A DNA stretch of 64,000 bases from contig CABIZO010000006.1 of the NCBI GenBank assembly GCA_902363255.1, positions 124,001 to 188,000 of the forward strand, written 5' to 3'. The DNA comes from Peptostreptococcaceae bacterium (GTDB lineage Bacteria; Bacillota; Clostridia; Peptostreptococcales; Peptostreptococcaceae). The position numbers and the translations under genes were made by a program. A model generated the notes under the pieces. It made no database searches, had not been told where the DNA came from, and saw only the letters and a list, made by a program, of their open reading frames with translations. Below are positions 61,797 to 64,000 of the stretch, piece by piece; position 1 is the first letter of the stretch, and each line of letters starts with the position of its first letter.

Positions 61797-62711
61797 ATGA
61801 AAATTATAGAAAAAATTCTTAATGAAGAATTAAATATAGATAATAGCACCTTTATATTCGACATTGAAACTACAGGACTAAGCCCTAAATTCTGTAAAAT
61901 TATTTTAATTGGTATTCTATATAATTGCCAAAATAAGACTATAATTAAACAATTTTTCGCTGAAAATGAAGATGAAGAAAAAGAAATACTTGATGCTTTT
62001 GTTGATAATATTAAGTATTTCAATAAACATATAACTTATAATGGACTAGGTTTTGATATAGGTTTTATAAATTATAGATTAAAAAAACATAATATTGATT
62101 TTAATTTAAATAAAGAAGATGATTTTGATATTTTTAGATTTATTAAACAATTTAAAAATCCTTTAGGCTTAGAAGATTGTAGTTTAAGCACAGTTGAAAC
62201 TCACTTTGGCATACATAGAGATGATATTATAGATGGCGGTGAAAGTGTAAAATTATATAAGAAATTCCTTGAGGATAATAATCATGAAGTTATGAATACC
62301 ATACTTTTACATAATTACGAAGATATTTATAATTTAAGTAAACTTGTAAATATTAAGGATTTAGTAGGACAAAAATTAGAATTATTAGAGTTTAATGTAA
62401 ATAATCATCAAATTAAAGTTTTTCCTTTAAACTACAAAATAAATGCAAAGAAACTAAGCATGAATTATTTCATTTTTACTGGAGAGTACAACAATATTTC
62501 GATTTATAACGATAATTATTCTATAATATGCCAAGATAACAATATTTCTCTAGAAATAAATATCAATAAAGGTGTAGATAGGGACAAAAATACCATATTA
62601 TTTTATAATTTATCGAAAATCATTCCTCTTAAATTTAATGATGATGTTCTAGAGCCGAATATTTATTCTTTATGTAACTTTATAATAAAAAATGAACTTT
62701 GTAATATTTAA
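61797..62711 (+). CDS. DnaQ/YprB-like exonuclease-domain protein
   Basis: 304 aa. The RNase H-like domain has FDIETTGLS (near 22), TYNGLGFDIGFI (near 80) and HNYEDIYNL, giving the DEDD acids for a 3'-5' exonuclease. The C-terminal 100 residues are beta-rich and unassigned. It is divergent from the helicase and may act with it. GGAG before the ATG. Confidence 0.85.
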   Translation: MKIIEKILNEELNIDNSTFIFDIETTGLSPKFCKIILIGILYNCQNKTIIKQFFAENEDEEKEILDAFVDNIKYFNKHITYNGLGFDIGFINYRLKKHNIDFNLNKEDDFDIFRFIKQFKNPLGLEDCSLSTVETHFGIHRDDIIDGGESVKLYKKFLEDNNHEVMNTILLHNYEDIYNLSKLVNIKDLVGQKLELLEFNVNNHQIKVFPLNYKINAKKLSMNYFIFTGEYNNISIYNDNYSIICQDNNISLEININKGVDRDKNTILFYNLSKIIPLKFNDDVLEPNIYSLCNFIIKNELCNI

Positions 62712-62718
62712 ATATAAT

Positions 62719-62759
62719 AAAATACTATGCTTTTATCTTTTATAAAAGCATAGTATTTT
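62719..62759. terminator. Bidirectional terminator
   Basis: Perfect 17-bp stem AAAATACTATGCTTTTA with its complement; 7-nt loop; between convergent genes. Confidence 0.9.
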
Positions 62760-62807
62760 ATAGTTTGTAGAATTTTACTATTTTCATACTAAATATATTA
62801 ATATTTT

Positions 62808-63569
62808 TTATGAAAAACTAACCTTTATACTTCTATACAAATCTATGATGCTTGTAGGATATTCCCTTATCATATAGTACATTCTGCTAGACAAGCTACT
62901 TATTGAGCATAAACCTTCATTATCTACTCCCAAAATGCTAGCTATAAATCTTCCCCTAAATAAATGATAATCACTAGTAACAATCAATGCTTTATTTCCC
63001 AAATTCAAATTTTTCATTATAGATTTACTAAATATTATATTTTCTAAAGTTGTAGTTGCCTTATCTTCCAATATTATATTATTTCTATTTACTCCATTTC
63101 CCACCAAATATTCCTTCATTGCTGATGCTTCAGTCATTATCTCATCTTTACCTTGACCACCAGATACAATTATATTCATATGTTTATTTTTATTGTAATA
63201 TTCAATAGCTTTATCTAATCTTAATTTTAGAGTCTTAGATACTCCATCTTTATTTACTTTTGCCCCTAAAACTATCATTACATCTACATTATCTACAGTA
63301 TTTACATCCTTAGTTTTATATATATTTAGAAGAATTGCACTTTGTAAAAATATAAATGATGTTATAAATAAAATCATTATCACTTTATAAGTTTTATATA
63401 TTACTTTTGTATATTTGTTTTCATAGGCAATATTCTTAGCACTTATTAATATGTATATAAGTATCATTGATACAATTATAAATACTGTAGAAAAGCTCAA
63501 TCCCCATTCAAATAAGGCTAATATAATTGGAATACTTAATATTATAAGTAACTTTACATTTTTATTCAC
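62808..63569 (-). CDS. YdcF/SanA-like DUF218 membrane protein
   Basis: 253 aa. Two to three N-terminal helices (6-75), then the DUF218 domain: VMIVLGAKVNKDG, RLDKAIEYYN, IIVSGGQGKDE, TTLENIIFSK, IVTSDYHLFRG. Possibly involved in envelope or lipid-carrier metabolism. Confidence 0.92.
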   Translation of the reverse strand: MNKNVKLLIILSIPIILALFEWGLSFSTVFIIVSMILIYILISAKNIAYENKYTKVIYKTYKVIMILFITSFIFLQSAILLNIYKTKDVNTVDNVDVMIVLGAKVNKDGVSKTLKLRLDKAIEYYNKNKHMNIIVSGGQGKDEIMTEASAMKEYLVGNGVNRNNIILEDKATTTLENIIFSKSIMKNLNLGNKALIVTSDYHLFRGRFIASILGVDNEGLCSISSLSSRMYYMIREYPTSIIDLYRSIKVSFS

Positions 63570-63697
63570 CCTCGTCCTCCCTTACAATAAGCTGTTATCT
63601 TTTATTTGCAGTCAATTATAGCATACTATATTATAATTAAAAAAGGAGTTATCTAATGAATATTTTATTTTTCATCAAATATCTCCTTAAATCTAAT

Positions 63698-64000
63698 TTA
63701 ATTATTTATTATTACTTCTTTCTCAAATGGATTTTCTATTTTTCCTACCTTTATATAACAGTAGATTCCAACTAATATAAATATACATCCTCCTATTATA
63801 CCCGTTGGTGATGGTCCTATGAAAGGATTTGCAGTTCCTTTACATATCATTAGACCGAATCCTGCAAAAGCATTCATTGCACTATGCGCTATACCTGCTG
63901 GAATAACACTTTTTGTTTTTATAGTCAAATATGAAAGATAAGATCCAACAAATATACAGAATACTATCATTGCAAATATTCCTAACCAAGGTGCCCCTAC
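63698..64000 (-). CDS. CPBP intramembrane protease, C-terminal part (cut by window edge)
   Basis: The frame runs open to the last base; upstream of the first ATG it reads VGAPWLGIFA, so the gene begins beyond 64000. Visible: helices with TIKTKSVIPAGIAHSAMNAFAGFG, whose H-x-x-x-N matches motif 3 of CPBP (CAAX-type) proteases, and two more helices. About 101 residues. Confidence 0.8.
   Translation of the reverse strand, partial: VGAPWLGIFAMIVFCIFVGSYLSYLTIKTKSVIPAGIAHSAMNAFAGFGLMICKGTANPFIGPSPTGIIGGCIFILVGIYCYIKVGKIENPFEKEVIINN

Noticed and set aside
63657..63776. A 39-codon hydrophobic plus-strand frame (MNILFFIKYLLKS) with AAAAAGGAG upstream, like a type I toxin.
   Set aside because: It runs antisense through the end of the CPBP gene, has no terminator or antitoxin RNA, and its composition is what AT-rich DNA gives by chance.

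Overview
The window is AT-rich DNA from an anaerobic, endospore-forming Clostridia. A Peptostreptococcaceae relative (Paraclostridium, Paeniclostridium, Romboutsia or Clostridioides type) is likely. The basis is the spoIIA-sigF-spoVA block, a bofC-like gene beside ruvCAB-queA, a spoIVB-type protease, glycyl-radical pyruvate formate-lyase, AGA-rich arginine coding and very low GC. The species is inferred from gene content, not proven.

Layout. 1-3.8 kb: queA (cut by the left edge), ruvB, ruvA, ruvC and a bofC-like gene, all leftward. 3.9-8.1 kb: small cysteine-rich and zinc-ribbon proteins, a frameshifted glycosyltransferase remnant, and a MerR-type regulator fused to a membrane domain. 8.2-23.1 kb: a 14.9-kb integrated element. 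23.1-36.1 kb: chromosomal genes yebC, nadE, a two-gene TauE/SafE permease, a TPR protein, yigZ, a Nudix-like protein, a HEAT-like protein, hflX, a secreted SH3b-SGNH hydrolase, an ABC-F ATPase, a phospholipase C-like protein and an amidase. 36.3-45.6 kb: sporulation and cell wall, with a spoIVB-type protease, a class A PBP, spoVAC-spoVAD-spoVAE, spoIIAA-spoIIAB-sigF and a folT-like S component. 46-64 kb: metabolism and housekeeping, with a DEAD-box helicase, a Ca/cation exchanger, pflB-pflA, thiI with a cysteine desulfurase, an asparaginase, a T-box-controlled amino-acid ABC transporter, a UvrD/PcrA-type helicase, a DnaQ-like nuclease, a YdcF protein and a CPBP protease cut by the right edge.

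The main discovery is the element at 8175-23133. It sits in the 3' end of yebC, between 41-bp perfect direct repeats (8175-8215 and 23093-23133). Insertion changed the YebC C-terminus from NWEQE to NWEITE and left the old stop codon and terminator stranded 15 kb away. All its genes point left: tyrosine integrase, two YjcQ/winged-helix proteins, a PIN-like protein, a small HTH, an ORF6N-type antirepressor, a replication initiator with an iteron array, a second HTH, then HK97-type major capsid, prohead protease, phi13-type tail protein, portal and a TerS-like protein, and finally two endonuclease-like genes. No large terminase, tape measure, tail fibre, holin or endolysin is present. This looks like a phage satellite (a capsid-encoding PICI-like island) with an unusual gene order, rather than a decayed prophage: the genes, att sites, origin and shared upstream elements appear intact. 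Its int-yjcQ gap also holds a candidate structured RNA of about 570 nt on the opposite strand.

Other regulatory finds are a T-box leader with a perfect -35/-10 promoter and an embedded dispersed repeat, and an sRNA-like transcription unit with C-rich loops upstream of the asparaginase gene.
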